A DNA stretch of 64,000 nt. Source: JAQUBU01 sp036677685 (GTDB lineage Bacteria; Bacillota; Syntrophomonadia; Syntrophomonadales; Syntrophomonadaceae). The notes under the pieces were generated by a model, which saw nothing but the letters and a program-made list of their open reading frames with translations, made no database searches and was not told the origin of the DNA. Within the stretch, counting starts at the first letter, position 1. Every line of letters begins with the position of its first letter. Positions 1 to 8,467 of this stretch are shown piece after piece. The position numbers and the translations under genes were made by a program. The stretch lies in NCBI GenBank assembly GCA_036677685.1, contig JAVBWA010000021.1, positions 17,019 through 81,018 of the forward strand, read 5' to 3'.

Positions 1-923
1 TTCTAAAGCATTATTATGACGAACAGGAGGATATCCCGCCTGAAGTACTGGTCAGCAAGCTTCCCGCTGAACTGGTGCTGATGGAAAGATGGCTGAAGGA
101 GAAAACCGGGGCCCGGGTTGAACTGCGCTTTCCCCAGCGCGGTGAGAAAAAATACATGCTCAAGATGGTCTTGGAAAATGCCGCATGGCTTTGGGAAGAA
201 AAAAAGAACCGGGATCACCGGAATCGGGATATTTTGCTGCAATTAAGTAATGCCCTGCATTTGGAGGTTATTCCCCAGCGCATCGAATGTTATGATATTT
301 CTCACCTGGGCGGCGAGGAAACGGTTGGCTCCATGGTAGTTTTTACTGAGGGCCTGGCCGAACCGAAATCTTATCGCCGGTTCAAGATAAAAACCGAGCA
401 GAACAACGACTTTGCCTCCCTGGCCGAAGTTTTACAACGGCGGTTTAAAAAATCCCGGGAAGAACATAATTCATCATTTCTGCCCGAGCCCGATCTCATT
501 ATTATCGATGGCGGTTTGGGTCAGGTTAACGCGGCCAAAATGGTGCTGGAGGAAATGCAAGTCGATATTCCGGTTTTTGGTTTGGCTAAAAAAAATGAAG
601 AGATATTCCAACCGGGGATTGGGCAGTCCCTGGTTTTGCCGCGCCGTGACGAAGGACTTAAGCTTTTGCAGCGGTTGAGGGATGAAGCCCATCGCTTTGC
701 GGTAGAATATAACCGGAAACGCCGCGCCCGGAAAGTTAAAGCTTCCGCCCTGGACGATATTAAGGGGATAGGCGATGAGCGAAAGCGAAAACTGCTTATC
801 CATTTTGGCTCGGTGTCGAAAATAAGAACCGCTTCACTGGAGGAATTGACGGCTGTACCCGGCATGAATCGTCAGGCGGCGCAAAATGTTTTTCAATATT
901 TCCACGAAAACAAAAACAATTAA
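1..923 (+). CDS. uvrC: UvrABC system protein C, C-terminal part
   Basis: C-terminal part of the nucleotide-excision-repair nuclease UvrC, which joins UvrB on damaged DNA and cuts on both sides of the lesion. The reading frame is open from the first base of the window, so the start codon and the GIY-YIG domain lie upstream. Visible parts are the end of the UvrB-interacting region, the RNase H-like endonuclease core (motifs CYDISHLGG near base 290 and IIDGGLGQVNAA near base 500, both with the family aspartates) and the C-terminal helix-hairpin-helix pair (DIKGIGDERKRKLL, then VPGMNRQAAQNV). The protein ends in a normal place for the family. The next gene is 230 bp away and looks unrelated. Confidence 0.96.
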   Translation, partial: LKHYYDEQEDIPPEVLVSKLPAELVLMERWLKEKTGARVELRFPQRGEKKYMLKMVLENAAWLWEEKKNRDHRNRDILLQLSNALHLEVIPQRIECYDISHLGGEETVGSMVVFTEGLAEPKSYRRFKIKTEQNNDFASLAEVLQRRFKKSREEHNSSFLPEPDLIIIDGGLGQVNAAKMVLEEMQVDIPVFGLAKKNEEIFQPGIGQSLVLPRRDEGLKLLQRLRDEAHRFAVEYNRKRRARKVKASALDDIKGIGDERKRKLLIHFGSVSKIRTASLEELTAVPGMNRQAAQNVFQYFHENKNN

Positions 924-1153
924 TTATTTCCCGGGAAATAATGACGAACCAAGGCAGGAAGTTTGGCATTATTGGAGAAATCTCGTATTATTAATGAAAG
1001 GGGATACACCTTCTCCGAAGGAATGTCCCCATCGTGAAGGATGTTCGGTGACTTTGGGTATGTGGTGGAGGAACATCCCCAATCGACAAGTAAATTCTGA
1101 CTATTTGTACGAGACTTGAGTTTGCATCACTAATTGCGAAGGGAGGGATTCTT

Positions 1154-1510
1154 ATGCACGGTTGGGTGATCAGATGGTTGTTAAATATTCTTGCCATAAT
1201 TTTAACCGCATATATTGTGCCTCAATTTGAGCTTTCCCTTTGGGGAGCTATAGTCGGCTCCATTTTCCTGGGGATAGTAAATGCAATAATACGCCCCCTA
1301 TTGTTAATATTGACACTGCCGATAAATATCATATCCCTGGGGCTTTTTACTTTTGTTATCAATGGCTTAATGCTCTGGATAACTTCAGTAACTGTAAAAG
1401 GCTTCGATATCCATGGCTTTGGTTGGGCGATATTAAGTGCCATACTTTTAAGTATTATTAGTTTCTTTATTAGTTTCCTGGTTGAAGACCGTATGTTCAA
1501 TGTTCATTAA
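1154..1510 (+). CDS. Small integral membrane protein, phage holin family IV (YvlD-like)
   Basis: 118-residue membrane protein with four predicted transmembrane segments (about residues 5-22, 28-50, 55-80 and 88-112) of the superfamily IV phage-holin/YvlD group. These proteins are usually chromosomal and are not evidence of a prophage; their role is not well defined. Typical family features are the glycine- and proline-rich turns NAIIRPLLLILTLPIN and the short charged C-terminus. A good ribosome-binding site (GGGAGGG) precedes the ATG by 8-9 bases. It lies in the same direction as the Cof phosphatase downstream but is probably not functionally linked to it. Confidence 0.85.
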   Translation: MHGWVIRWLLNILAIILTAYIVPQFELSLWGAIVGSIFLGIVNAIIRPLLLILTLPINIISLGLFTFVINGLMLWITSVTVKGFDIHGFGWAILSAILLSIISFFISFLVEDRMFNVH

Positions 1511-1598
1511 GATCCGTCCGGAAAAAGTAAAGAATTTTGAGGAAGCCGGGCTGTGGTCCGGCTTCCTGCCCCTAAAAACATATAAAGGAGAATTCGAA

Positions 1599-2402
1599 TT
1601 GGGTATAAAACTGGTGGCCATCGATCTGGATGACACACTTTTGGACCCGGAGCTCAAAGTATCTGAAAAGTGCACGGCTGCCATCAAGGAATTGCAGCAG
1701 AGAGGGATTCTGGTAACGCTGGCCACAGGCCGGATGTTTCGTTCCGCTTTGCCGTATGCGGAAGATTTGCAAATGGACATCCCGCTCATAACTTATCAGG
1801 GTGCATTGGTTAAGAATTCCCGCTCCCGGGAAACCTTGTATTACAAGCCGGTACCGGGGGATTTGGGAACTGAAGCCATGCAGTATTTTGCCGCTGCCGG
1901 GGTCCATTATCAGAGTTATTTTGGGGACCGGCTATGTATGGAATCGCTAAGTGATGAAGGCCGGTTTTACTCCGAACTGGCAGGGATTGAGCCGTCTATA
2001 ATTGAAGATATGATTGCTTTTTCCAGTCAAAACGAATCCTTAAAAATACTGGCGGTTTCATTTAATGAAGAATTAATTCTAAAAATGGAAAGAGATTTAA
2101 GGCGCATTTATGGAGGCAAATTGAACATTACGCGTTCAAAACCTTATTTTTTGGAAATCATGAACTGTTCGGCCAACAAGGGGATAGCCCTGAAGGTAGT
2201 AGCAGACCACTATAATATAGCGCGGGAGGAAGTACTGGCCGTAGGTGACAGTTACAATGACTTGGATATGATTAAATGGGCGGGGATCGGGGTAGCCATG
2301 GGCAATGCTCCCGATGCCGTCAAGGCCGCAGCCGATTATATAACCCTTTCCAATGAAGAGGAAGGTGTTGCTGAGGCTTTGTGCCACTTTGCGATAAAGT
2401 AA
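1599..2402 (+). CDS. Cof-type HAD family phosphatase
   Basis: 267-residue haloacid-dehalogenase-superfamily hydrolase of the Cof (class IIB) type, probably a soluble sugar-phosphate or nucleotide phosphatase. HAD motif I is VAIDLDDTLLD near the N-terminus, the threonine of motif II is in LVTLATGRMF, and motifs III/IV are a lysine in NKGIALK followed by VGDSYNDLDMIKWAG. The alpha/beta cap lies in the middle. I chose the TTG at 1599 because AAAGGAG sits 8 bases upstream and the protein then begins MGIKLVAIDLDD as expected; a longer frame back to 1482 would overlap the membrane-protein gene. The substrate cannot be told from sequence. Confidence 0.9.
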   Translation: MGIKLVAIDLDDTLLDPELKVSEKCTAAIKELQQRGILVTLATGRMFRSALPYAEDLQMDIPLITYQGALVKNSRSRETLYYKPVPGDLGTEAMQYFAAAGVHYQSYFGDRLCMESLSDEGRFYSELAGIEPSIIEDMIAFSSQNESLKILAVSFNEELILKMERDLRRIYGGKLNITRSKPYFLEIMNCSANKGIALKVVADHYNIAREEVLAVGDSYNDLDMIKWAGIGVAMGNAPDAVKAAADYITLSNEEEGVAEALCHFAIK

Positions 2403-2435
2403 GAGAAAAAATCTGAAAAAACGGGAGGGATTATT

Positions 2436-3560
2436 TTGGCGACCAAAGTTTACTATACCAATATGAGGGCACCCGGTAATATCAGTTTGCTGGACAAGAT
2501 GCAGAAACTCCTGAAACAGGTTGGATTGAAGGAGATAATTGCTCCGGGTGACCTGGTGGCGATCAAGCTGCACTTTGGAGAACCCGGTAATTTGGCTTAT
2601 ATAAGACCCCAGTTTGTGCGGCGGCTGGTGGAAAGAGTTAAAAAAGCCGGAGGCAAGCCTTTTCTAACCGATGCCAATACTCTATACCGGGGAAAACGTG
2701 CAAATTCGGTGGATCACCTGGAAGCGGCCATTGAAAACGGGTTTGCCTATGCCGTGGTGGGTGCGCCGCTAATAATTGCGGATGGCTTGAATGGCAAGGA
2801 TTATGTCAAAGTTCCGATCAAAGGGGAGCATTTTCAAAGCGTTAATATTGGCAGTGCAGCGGTACATGCTGATGCCATGGTAGTTATGACCCATTTTAAA
2901 TGCCATGAATTGACCGGATTTGGCGGTGCGATCAAAAACCTGGGTATGGGTCTGGGCTCCCGGAGCGGAAAACAGCAGATGCATTCAGATGTGCTTCCCT
3001 GCATTAACGAAGCCCAGTGTACCGGATGTGCCAAGTGCGTTGCGTGGTGTCCGGCTGAGGCGATGGTCATGGAAAGCTGGACGGGTAATAAAAAGGGGCA
3101 GAAGTCGCATATTATGGAAGAAAAATGCTGGGGATGCGGCGAATGTGTGGCCAGCTGCAATTTTGCCGCCATCCAGCCCAATTGGCGAACAACCCCCCAG
3201 GCTATACAGGAGAAAACGGCTGAATACGCGCTGGGAGCATTAAACGGCAAAAAGGACAAAGCAGTTTTTGTTACATTTGTAACCGATATCAGCCCGCAGT
3301 GTGATTGTTATGGCTATAATGATGCGCCGATAGTCAGAGACATAGGCATGCTGGCTTCCCGGGATCCGGTGGCTTTGGACCAGGCTTGTGCGGATCTGGT
3401 CAATGCCCAGCCGGCCATGGAAGGTTCAGTAATAGAAGGTCTGCCGCCGGGAAAAGATAAGTTTACTGCGGTTCATCCGGGGATAGGCTGGGAAGCCCAG
3501 TTAATCCATGCCGAAAAAATCGGCATGGGCAGCACGAAATACGAGATAATAGAGATATAA
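2436..3560 (+). CDS. DUF362 domain protein with two 4Fe-4S clusters
   Basis: 374-residue protein with an N-terminal DUF362 domain interrupted by a ferredoxin-like insert with two typical 4Fe-4S motifs: C195-x2-C198-x2-C201-x3-C205-P and C231-x2-C234-x2-C237-x3-C241. DUF362 resumes after the insert (GMLASRDPVALDQACADLV). Such proteins are common in anaerobes and are presumed to be cytoplasmic electron carriers or redox enzymes; no reaction is established. The start is TTG with GGGAGGG about 8 bases upstream. The stop codon coincides with the first bases of repeat copy R1, so the repeat begins exactly at the gene end. Confidence 0.88.
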   Translation: MATKVYYTNMRAPGNISLLDKMQKLLKQVGLKEIIAPGDLVAIKLHFGEPGNLAYIRPQFVRRLVERVKKAGGKPFLTDANTLYRGKRANSVDHLEAAIENGFAYAVVGAPLIIADGLNGKDYVKVPIKGEHFQSVNIGSAAVHADAMVVMTHFKCHELTGFGGAIKNLGMGLGSRSGKQQMHSDVLPCINEAQCTGCAKCVAWCPAEAMVMESWTGNKKGQKSHIMEEKCWGCGECVASCNFAAIQPNWRTTPQAIQEKTAEYALGALNGKKDKAVFVTFVTDISPQCDCYGYNDAPIVRDIGMLASRDPVALDQACADLVNAQPAMEGSVIEGLPPGKDKFTAVHPGIGWEAQLIHAEKIGMGSTKYEIIEI

Positions 3561-3748
3561 CGAGGCGAAAATGTGTCTCCTTATTCTTTAAATGGTCAGA
3601 GGCCTATTAACAAAATAGGCGGCGGGTTCTAATCCTCTGCCTCGTTGCAGCGGTGTGTTGCCCCCTAGGGGGACCACTTATATTGATTTCCCTTCGGGAA
3701 TGATTAAATGTGTTGAAGCTGCTCTGCAGTTTCTTCCGATGCTTAAAG
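3557..3748 (+). repeat. Dispersed structured repeat, copy R1 (long form)
   Basis: Begins AACGAGGCG and has a complementary GCCTCGTT 88 nt further on (3559-3566 with 3639-3646). Inside are a TTCTTTAA box, a hairpin CCTATT/AATAGG and a T-arm-like GCGGGTTCTAATCC. The tail has three short hairpins in a row: CCCCC/GGGGG (3661-3672), TTCCC-TTC-GGGAA (3688-3700) and AAGCTGC/GCAGTTT (3716-3732), ending GATGCTTAAA. It overlaps the stop of the upstream gene and runs into the start region of the sugar kinase. Confidence 0.85.
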
Positions 3749-3780
3749 CCGAGAAATGGGGCGAACAGTTGCAGGATTTG

Positions 3781-4728
3781 ATGGCGGTGGTGGATTTGGG
3801 TGCCACCAAGATTTTAAGCGGAATAGCTACGAGCCATGGGCAAATTCTGGTGCGCGAAAAGTTTCCCACGCTTAAGGAAAAAGGCCCGGAAGATATTATA
3901 GAACGAATTTGCCATAGCATCAAAGCGCTTGCCCGATTGTGCGGAGATTATGAAACCCAAATTGCCGGAGCGGTGGTGGCTGCGCCGGGACCCTTGGCAT
4001 ATCCCGAGGGAGTGGTGCTTGATTCGCCCAATTTAGCCTGGACTAGAGTTCCCCTCAAGGATGAGTTGGGCAAACGCCTGGCGAAACCGGTGATTGTAGA
4101 TAAAGATACCAATCTGGCCGCTTTGGGGGAGTACTATTTTGGCAGGCAGGATCAGCCCCGAAGCCTGTTATATATCACCGTCAGTACCGGGATTGGGGGA
4201 GGAATAATCCTGGATGGCCAAATCTGGCGAGGGCAAAGTGGCGGTGCCGGCGAAATTGGACATATGGTAGTCGATCCCCGGGGAAAGGTATGCAAATGCG
4301 GACGCCGGGGCTGTTTGGAAGCTATGGCTTCGGGTGCAGCTATTGGCAGCAGCGTAAATGAGCTCCGACAAGAAGGCAAGGGAACCGGTATCCTGGCGAT
4401 GGTTAATGCCAAAAATGGAGTTGGGGCTTTTGAAGTGGCAGCAGCGGCCCGCCAGGGAGATGCAGAAGCCCGAACTATTGTAAACCGGGTTGTAGAATAC
4501 CTGGGGCAGGGTATTGCCAATTTAGTTAATATATTTAATCCGGAACTGGTGGTTTTGGGCGGAGGAGTTGCCCTGGGCTGGCAGGATTTAATCCTGGAAG
4601 ATCTAAACCATTACGTAAAGAAAGAGGCTTTTGCCCTTAATATCCAGGATTTAAAAATAAAAATAACCCGATTGGGTGAAGATATCGTACTTTATGGCTG
4701 TATAGCAGCCGCACTACAAAAATGGTGA
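3781..4728 (+). CDS. ROK family sugar kinase, probable glucokinase
   Basis: ROK (repressor, ORF, kinase) protein of about 315 residues, most likely a cytoplasmic ATP-dependent glucokinase feeding glycolysis. It has the phosphate-1 motif VVDLGATKILSG at the N-terminus, the active-site VDKDTNLAALGE, TGIGGGIILDG, the ROK signature with GEIGHMVVDPRG, and the zinc-binding CKCGRRGCLEAMASG. The start is uncertain: ATG 3781 puts the phosphate motif at the usual place but has only a weak AGGA upstream; TTG 3769 and ATG 3739 are in frame, and 3739 lies in repeat R1. The next gene is a sugar-phosphate isomerase, which fits sugar metabolism. Confidence 0.87.
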   Translation: MAVVDLGATKILSGIATSHGQILVREKFPTLKEKGPEDIIERICHSIKALARLCGDYETQIAGAVVAAPGPLAYPEGVVLDSPNLAWTRVPLKDELGKRLAKPVIVDKDTNLAALGEYYFGRQDQPRSLLYITVSTGIGGGIILDGQIWRGQSGGAGEIGHMVVDPRGKVCKCGRRGCLEAMASGAAIGSSVNELRQEGKGTGILAMVNAKNGVGAFEVAAAARQGDAEARTIVNRVVEYLGQGIANLVNIFNPELVVLGGGVALGWQDLILEDLNHYVKKEAFALNIQDLKIKITRLGEDIVLYGCIAAALQKW

Positions 4729-4866
4729 ATTTTAAATTATCGGATTTGTATCCCTGGATTTATTGCAAATGATTCTTAGCACATAGAAGGCGTAATAAAT
4801 AGAAATGCGGGGCATTTCTTCAATTACTAAAAATTCAAAACAGAATCCAAAATCAGGAATGGGGGA

Positions 4867-5907
4867 ATGGATTTGAGCAGTGAAATGAACGCGGTACAAA
4901 TGATGGATTATCTCTATAATTTACCTGAACAGTTTGACAATTGCCTAAAACTGAACTTTGATTTTATGGAAAGCTACCCAAGGGAATATCAAAATATCGT
5001 AATATCCGGGTTGGGAGGCTCGGCCATAGGCGGCGATATTCTTCGCAGCTATGCATTGTCCCAGGCCAGTCTGCCCTTGCTGGTAAATCGCGGTTATGAC
5101 TGCCCGGCTTTCGTCGGTTCGAATACTTTGTTTCTGGCGGTAAGCTATTCGGGCAATACTGAAGAGACCCTCAGTTCCTACCAGCAAGCCGGGGCCCAAG
5201 GAGCCGCCATAATCTGTATCAGCAGCGGCGGCAAGCTCGAATCCCTGGCCAGCCAAGATGGCCATGCAATGCTCAAAATACCTGGGGGGTTGGTGCCGCG
5301 CGCGGCAACCGGCCTGCTTTTTGCGCCTGCCGCCCTCTTGCTGGAGAAACTTGGTATCATAAAAGGAGTTAAAGCGGATATTGAGGAAACCGTTGCGGTT
5401 TTGAAAAACCTCCGGCAAACCCTGAAACCTGATATTAGTATTGCTGAAAATCAAGCTAAAGCCATAGCTGCGAAGATGAAAGGGACTATCCCGGTGGTTT
5501 GGGGGACTGCCGGATTTTCGGAAGTTGCGGCTTTGCGGTGGAAAGCTCAAATCAATGAGAATGCCAAGTCGCCGGCCTATTATAATACTTTCCCGGAACT
5601 AAACCACAACGAAATTGTGGGTTTTGAAGCACCGGAAGACTTACTGGCCAAAATATCTTTGATTATTTTACAGGATGAGTATGATCATCCCCAAGTTAAA
5701 AAACGCATAGCCATCACCCGGCAAATTGTTAAGGAGCGGGTAAAAGAGATAATTGATGTGAATTCGCAGGGGAAATCCTGGCTGGCGCGTTTTTACTCAC
5801 TGTGTTATATTGGCGACTATGCCAGCACTTATCTGGCATTGGAATATGGCATCAATCCCACCCCGGTTAAAGTTATCGATTATCTCAAAGCCGAGCTGGC
5901 AAAATAA
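4867..5907 (+). CDS. Bifunctional phosphoglucose/phosphomannose isomerase (SIS domain)
   Basis: 346-residue SIS-domain isomerase of the PGI/PMI type, interconverting glucose-6-P or mannose-6-P with fructose-6-P in the cytoplasm. Two SIS folds are visible: the first with SGLGGSAIGGD and VSYSGNTEETLSS, the second with VVWGTAGFSEVAALRWK and the family motif NENAKSPAYYNTFPELNHN holding the active-site glutamate and histidine. The length is normal. ATG 4867 is only one base from the G-run; TTG 4873, six bases downstream, has better spacing to GGGGGA and may be the real start. With the ROK kinase it would bring hexose into glycolysis. Confidence 0.9.
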   Translation: MDLSSEMNAVQMMDYLYNLPEQFDNCLKLNFDFMESYPREYQNIVISGLGGSAIGGDILRSYALSQASLPLLVNRGYDCPAFVGSNTLFLAVSYSGNTEETLSSYQQAGAQGAAIICISSGGKLESLASQDGHAMLKIPGGLVPRAATGLLFAPAALLLEKLGIIKGVKADIEETVAVLKNLRQTLKPDISIAENQAKAIAAKMKGTIPVVWGTAGFSEVAALRWKAQINENAKSPAYYNTFPELNHNEIVGFEAPEDLLAKISLIILQDEYDHPQVKKRIAITRQIVKERVKEIIDVNSQGKSWLARFYSLCYIGDYASTYLALEYGINPTPVKVIDYLKAELAK

Positions 5908-5919
5908 CGCCCTCTAATC

Positions 5920-7071
5920 TTAATTGCCTTCATGCTGCCGGTTCATACATGCCTTATAGGTCTTTCCGATTCTATCGGCGGCTACAATGGCGGCGGCAAT
6001 CATATCCGGCTTGACCGGGAAGGACATATTGTGCATATTTGTGTCGGGGTGGCAGGCGGCCAAAGCAACCTCCGTCAGCTTTTCGTTTGACAGGGATTTT
6101 ATACCGATGTCCTCAAGACAAACGGGCAGACCTACCTCCAGGAAAAACTTGATTACCGTATCGATTTCCTCTTTCGGCGAGTTTTCGAGAACAAGCTGAC
6201 ATATGGTTCCGAAAGCGACCTTTTCACCATGATAATACGCGTGCGTTTCCGGCACGGAGGTCAAGCCGTCGTGAATGGAGTGCGCCGCCGAAAGGCCGCC
6301 GTTTTCAAATCCAAGGCCGGATAGCAGTGTATTAGCTTCTACGATATTTTCAAGAGCCGGGGTTACTATATGAAGTTCACAGGCTTGCTTCGCCTTGAAA
6401 CCGTCGGCGAGAAGGGTTTCGTAACAGAGCTTTGCAAGAGCCATTGCCGTTTTGGTGGGCTTTGCGGACGGGCACGCCTTTTCCCGGGCGCCGCAAGGAT
6501 AACCCGCAAATACATCTCCAAACGATTTTTCACAAGACCGCGCCTCAAAGAAGGTAGAAAGCGCATCGCCCATGCCGGATACCAAAAGCCGGGTGGGGGA
6601 TTTTGCGATCACATCGATATCAATCAAAACCACCTCCGGGTTTTTTTGAAAGAATGCATAATCCTCAACCGTGCCGTCCTGGTTGTAGATTACCGCAAGA
6701 TGGCTGGTCGGCGCATCGGTCGCCGCATTTGTCGGTACAATTATAAGCGGTTTCCCATTTGCCACACATTTAGCGGTGTCAATTGCTTTACCGCCTCCGA
6801 GGCCGATTATACAGTCACAGCTATTTTCCTGTGCAAGTGCACCCAGCCTTGAAATCTCCACTTTGGAACATTCTCCGCAAAAGTCTGTCGTTACAAAGCA
6901 CACATCAAATCTTTCAGCTGTCTTGTTTAGTGTTTCCTTAACGCGTTCAAATCCGCTTTTGCTTGCGACCAGAAGCGCGTATTTGCCGAAGGTCTTAACA
7001 AAATACCCCAGATTTGCAAGCTCTCCCTCCCCCTGAACATATTTTGACGGTGAAATAAACGCCTTTCTCAA
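5920..7071 (-). CDS. Iron-containing alcohol dehydrogenase, glycerol dehydrogenase (GldA) type
   Basis: 383-residue NAD-dependent metal polyol dehydrogenase, closest in pattern to glycerol dehydrogenase (glycerol to dihydroxyacetone). It has the GldA N-terminus RKAFISPSKYVQG, the NAD loop IIGLGGGKAIDTAK, PTNAATDAPTSHLAVIY, and metal ligands in GMGDALSTFFEARS, LSAAHSIHDGL and YYHGEKVAFG. I place the start at TTG 7071 because GAAGGGGTG lies just upstream and the protein then begins exactly as the family does; the longer frame to 7197 adds unrelated residues. It is convergent with the isomerase gene, 12 bp apart. The region upstream (7072-7530) looks decayed. Confidence 0.9.
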   Translation of the reverse strand: MRKAFISPSKYVQGEGELANLGYFVKTFGKYALLVASKSGFERVKETLNKTAERFDVCFVTTDFCGECSKVEISRLGALAQENSCDCIIGLGGGKAIDTAKCVANGKPLIIVPTNAATDAPTSHLAVIYNQDGTVEDYAFFQKNPEVVLIDIDVIAKSPTRLLVSGMGDALSTFFEARSCEKSFGDVFAGYPCGAREKACPSAKPTKTAMALAKLCYETLLADGFKAKQACELHIVTPALENIVEANTLLSGLGFENGGLSAAHSIHDGLTSVPETHAYYHGEKVAFGTICQLVLENSPKEEIDTVIKFFLEVGLPVCLEDIGIKSLSNEKLTEVALAACHPDTNMHNMSFPVKPDMIAAAIVAADRIGKTYKACMNRQHEGN

Positions 7072-7236
7072 AAAAACACCCCTTCTGTTATTAAGGACTT
7101 GTCTCATCGCAGTTACCCAAAAAATATCCGCTAAGTAAACATGTTTTAATGTCAGCCTAGGTATATCCTCAATAAGGATAAAATCGTACCCTTCCACAAA
7201 TAAGCTTTCAGCATCGGGTTTACTATGTTTTGTAAC

Positions 7237-7264
7237 AGAGCCTAAAGGCTCTATCGCTTTTTTG
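7237..7264 (+). terminator. Candidate rho-independent terminator
   Basis: AGAGCC-TAAA-GGCTCT stem followed four bases later by a run of T (7258-7263) on the plus strand. No plus-strand gene ends nearby, so it may be the remnant of a deleted transcription unit. Confidence 0.45.
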
Positions 7265-7272
7265 TCGGTTCA

Positions 7273-7341
7273 TCACTCATGATTGTTTTTTGGTTTCCTC
7301 ATCTGTAAGTCAACAGAATTATTATTAATATTTTCGTTCAT
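7273..7341 (-). pseudogene. Very short ORF with strong ribosome-binding site; probable gene remnant
   Basis: A 22-codon frame begins at ATG 7341 on the minus strand, 8 bases after a perfect AAAGGAGG, and ends at TGA 7273. It resembles no family I know. It sits directly upstream of the glycerol-dehydrogenase-like gene in the same direction, in 450 bp that hold no other gene. The likeliest reading is the 5' remnant of a deleted gene; a leader peptide is possible. Confidence 0.3.
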
Positions 7342-7530
7342 ATCTGTTTCCTCCTTTACTCGATCTGATCTATTTATTCACATTAATGATACATGGATAT
7401 TTAAGCAAAACGGAGACCGTATAGGTTGGGGTATGGTTCAGTAAATTTTCCTATTGAATTGCACCTCTAATTTCCGGTTTTTTGCTTATTAAATTCCTGG
7501 GCTAAAGCTCGGAAGCAGTGGATAAATTAA

Positions 7531-7661
7531 TAACGAGGCGATGTCCACTGCTGTTTTAATTATCGGGTTCCTATTCACAAACCAGGCGGCGTATTATAAC
7601 GAGGTACACCTCGTTGCGGCGGTGTATTGAAACTGCTCCGCAATTTCTTTCGATGCTTAAA
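7531..7661 (+). repeat. Dispersed structured repeat, copy R2 (short form)
   Basis: Core from AACGAGGCG (7532) to CCTCGTT (7615), 84 nt, with an additional internal copy of the start (AACGAGG-TACA-CCTCGTT forms a perfect hairpin). The tail lacks the first two small hairpins and goes directly to AAACTGCTCCGCAATTT and GATGCTTAAA. It ends 27 bases before the PHP gene. The preceding 7342-7530 holds nothing I recognise. Confidence 0.75.
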
Positions 7662-7687
7662 AAACTGACTAGCGAGGCGCATGTTTA

Positions 7688-8467
7688 ATGAAATATTATG
7701 GTGATTATCATACCCATTCCCGGCATAGTGATGGACGGCAGAGCATAGAACAAATAATAGAAGCTGCCCGGCAAAAAGGTTTGCAGGAAGTGGCGGTAAC
7801 CGACCACGGCCCTCTGGCTGCGGTAATCGGAGTCGAGAATGAGAATGAATACAGGCAAATAAAAAGTGAATTGAAAGCAGCCGATGGCGGCCAGATTCGT
7901 GTGCTTATGGGGGCCGAAGCCAATATCCGGGATAGACAGGGGACTCTGGATATTGGCCCAGAACTGATAGCTGAACTTGATATTCTCATAGCCGGCATGC
8001 ATCCTTATACGATGCCCACCTCACTGGAGGACGGGTGGGAATTATTTGCCCGCAATTCGCTGCGCCATCTGGGCAAAGGGCAGCGGCATAAAGCGGAAAA
8101 CGCTAATACCAAAGCTGTTGCCGAGGCAATTTATAATAATCCGGAATTGGATATCCTCTCTCATCCCGGCCTTTTTTTTACGGTTGAGGTTGATGAAGTT
8201 GCCAAGGCTTGCATTAAAAATAAGGTACTGTTTGAAATAAATTGCGGGCACGAGCAGCCGGATATTTCTGATATAATGAAAGCAAACAGGCTCGGAACTG
8301 AATTTATTATCAATAGTGATGCACATTTTCCAAATACTGTGGGAGATTTGGATTATGGAAGCTGGGTGCTGGAAAAACTGGAGATCGACCCTGAAAGGGT
8401 GGTCAACCGGCAAGCAGGGGGAGGATACGAGCGATGGGGGAAAACAGCAAGAACCTGTACATCTTGA
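7688..8467 (+). CDS. PHP domain phosphoesterase
   Basis: Polymerase-and-histidinol-phosphatase (PHP) domain protein of 259 residues, a metal-dependent phosphoesterase probably related to the YcdX/HisK-like group. The metal ligands appear in order: YHTHSRHSDG (residues 7-16), VTDHGPL, AEANI, DILIAGMHPY, DILSHPG, FEINCGH and INSDAHFP. The substrate is unknown. The last 34 bases overlap the start of rapZ, so the two are probably translationally coupled; this gene order before rapZ-yvcK-whiA is frequent in Clostridia. The start ATG 7688 follows a weak GAGGCG. Confidence 0.88.
   Translation: MKYYGDYHTHSRHSDGRQSIEQIIEAARQKGLQEVAVTDHGPLAAVIGVENENEYRQIKSELKAADGGQIRVLMGAEANIRDRQGTLDIGPELIAELDILIAGMHPYTMPTSLEDGWELFARNSLRHLGKGQRHKAENANTKAVAEAIYNNPELDILSHPGLFFTVEVDEVAKACIKNKVLFEINCGHEQPDISDIMKANRLGTEFIINSDAHFPNTVGDLDYGSWVLEKLEIDPERVVNRQAGGGYERWGKTARTCTS

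Noticed and set aside
886..1119. 77-codon frame after uvrC
   Set aside because: No ribosome-binding site or recognisable domain, odd composition, and it overlaps the end of uvrC.
1154..1510. Prophage holin
   Set aside because: The family name includes holin, but the gene is surrounded by core genes and no phage gene is near.
6370..6852. 160-codon frame on the plus strand
   Set aside because: Lies fully opposite the glycerol-dehydrogenase-like gene, which has all its motifs; no family pattern in the shadow frame.
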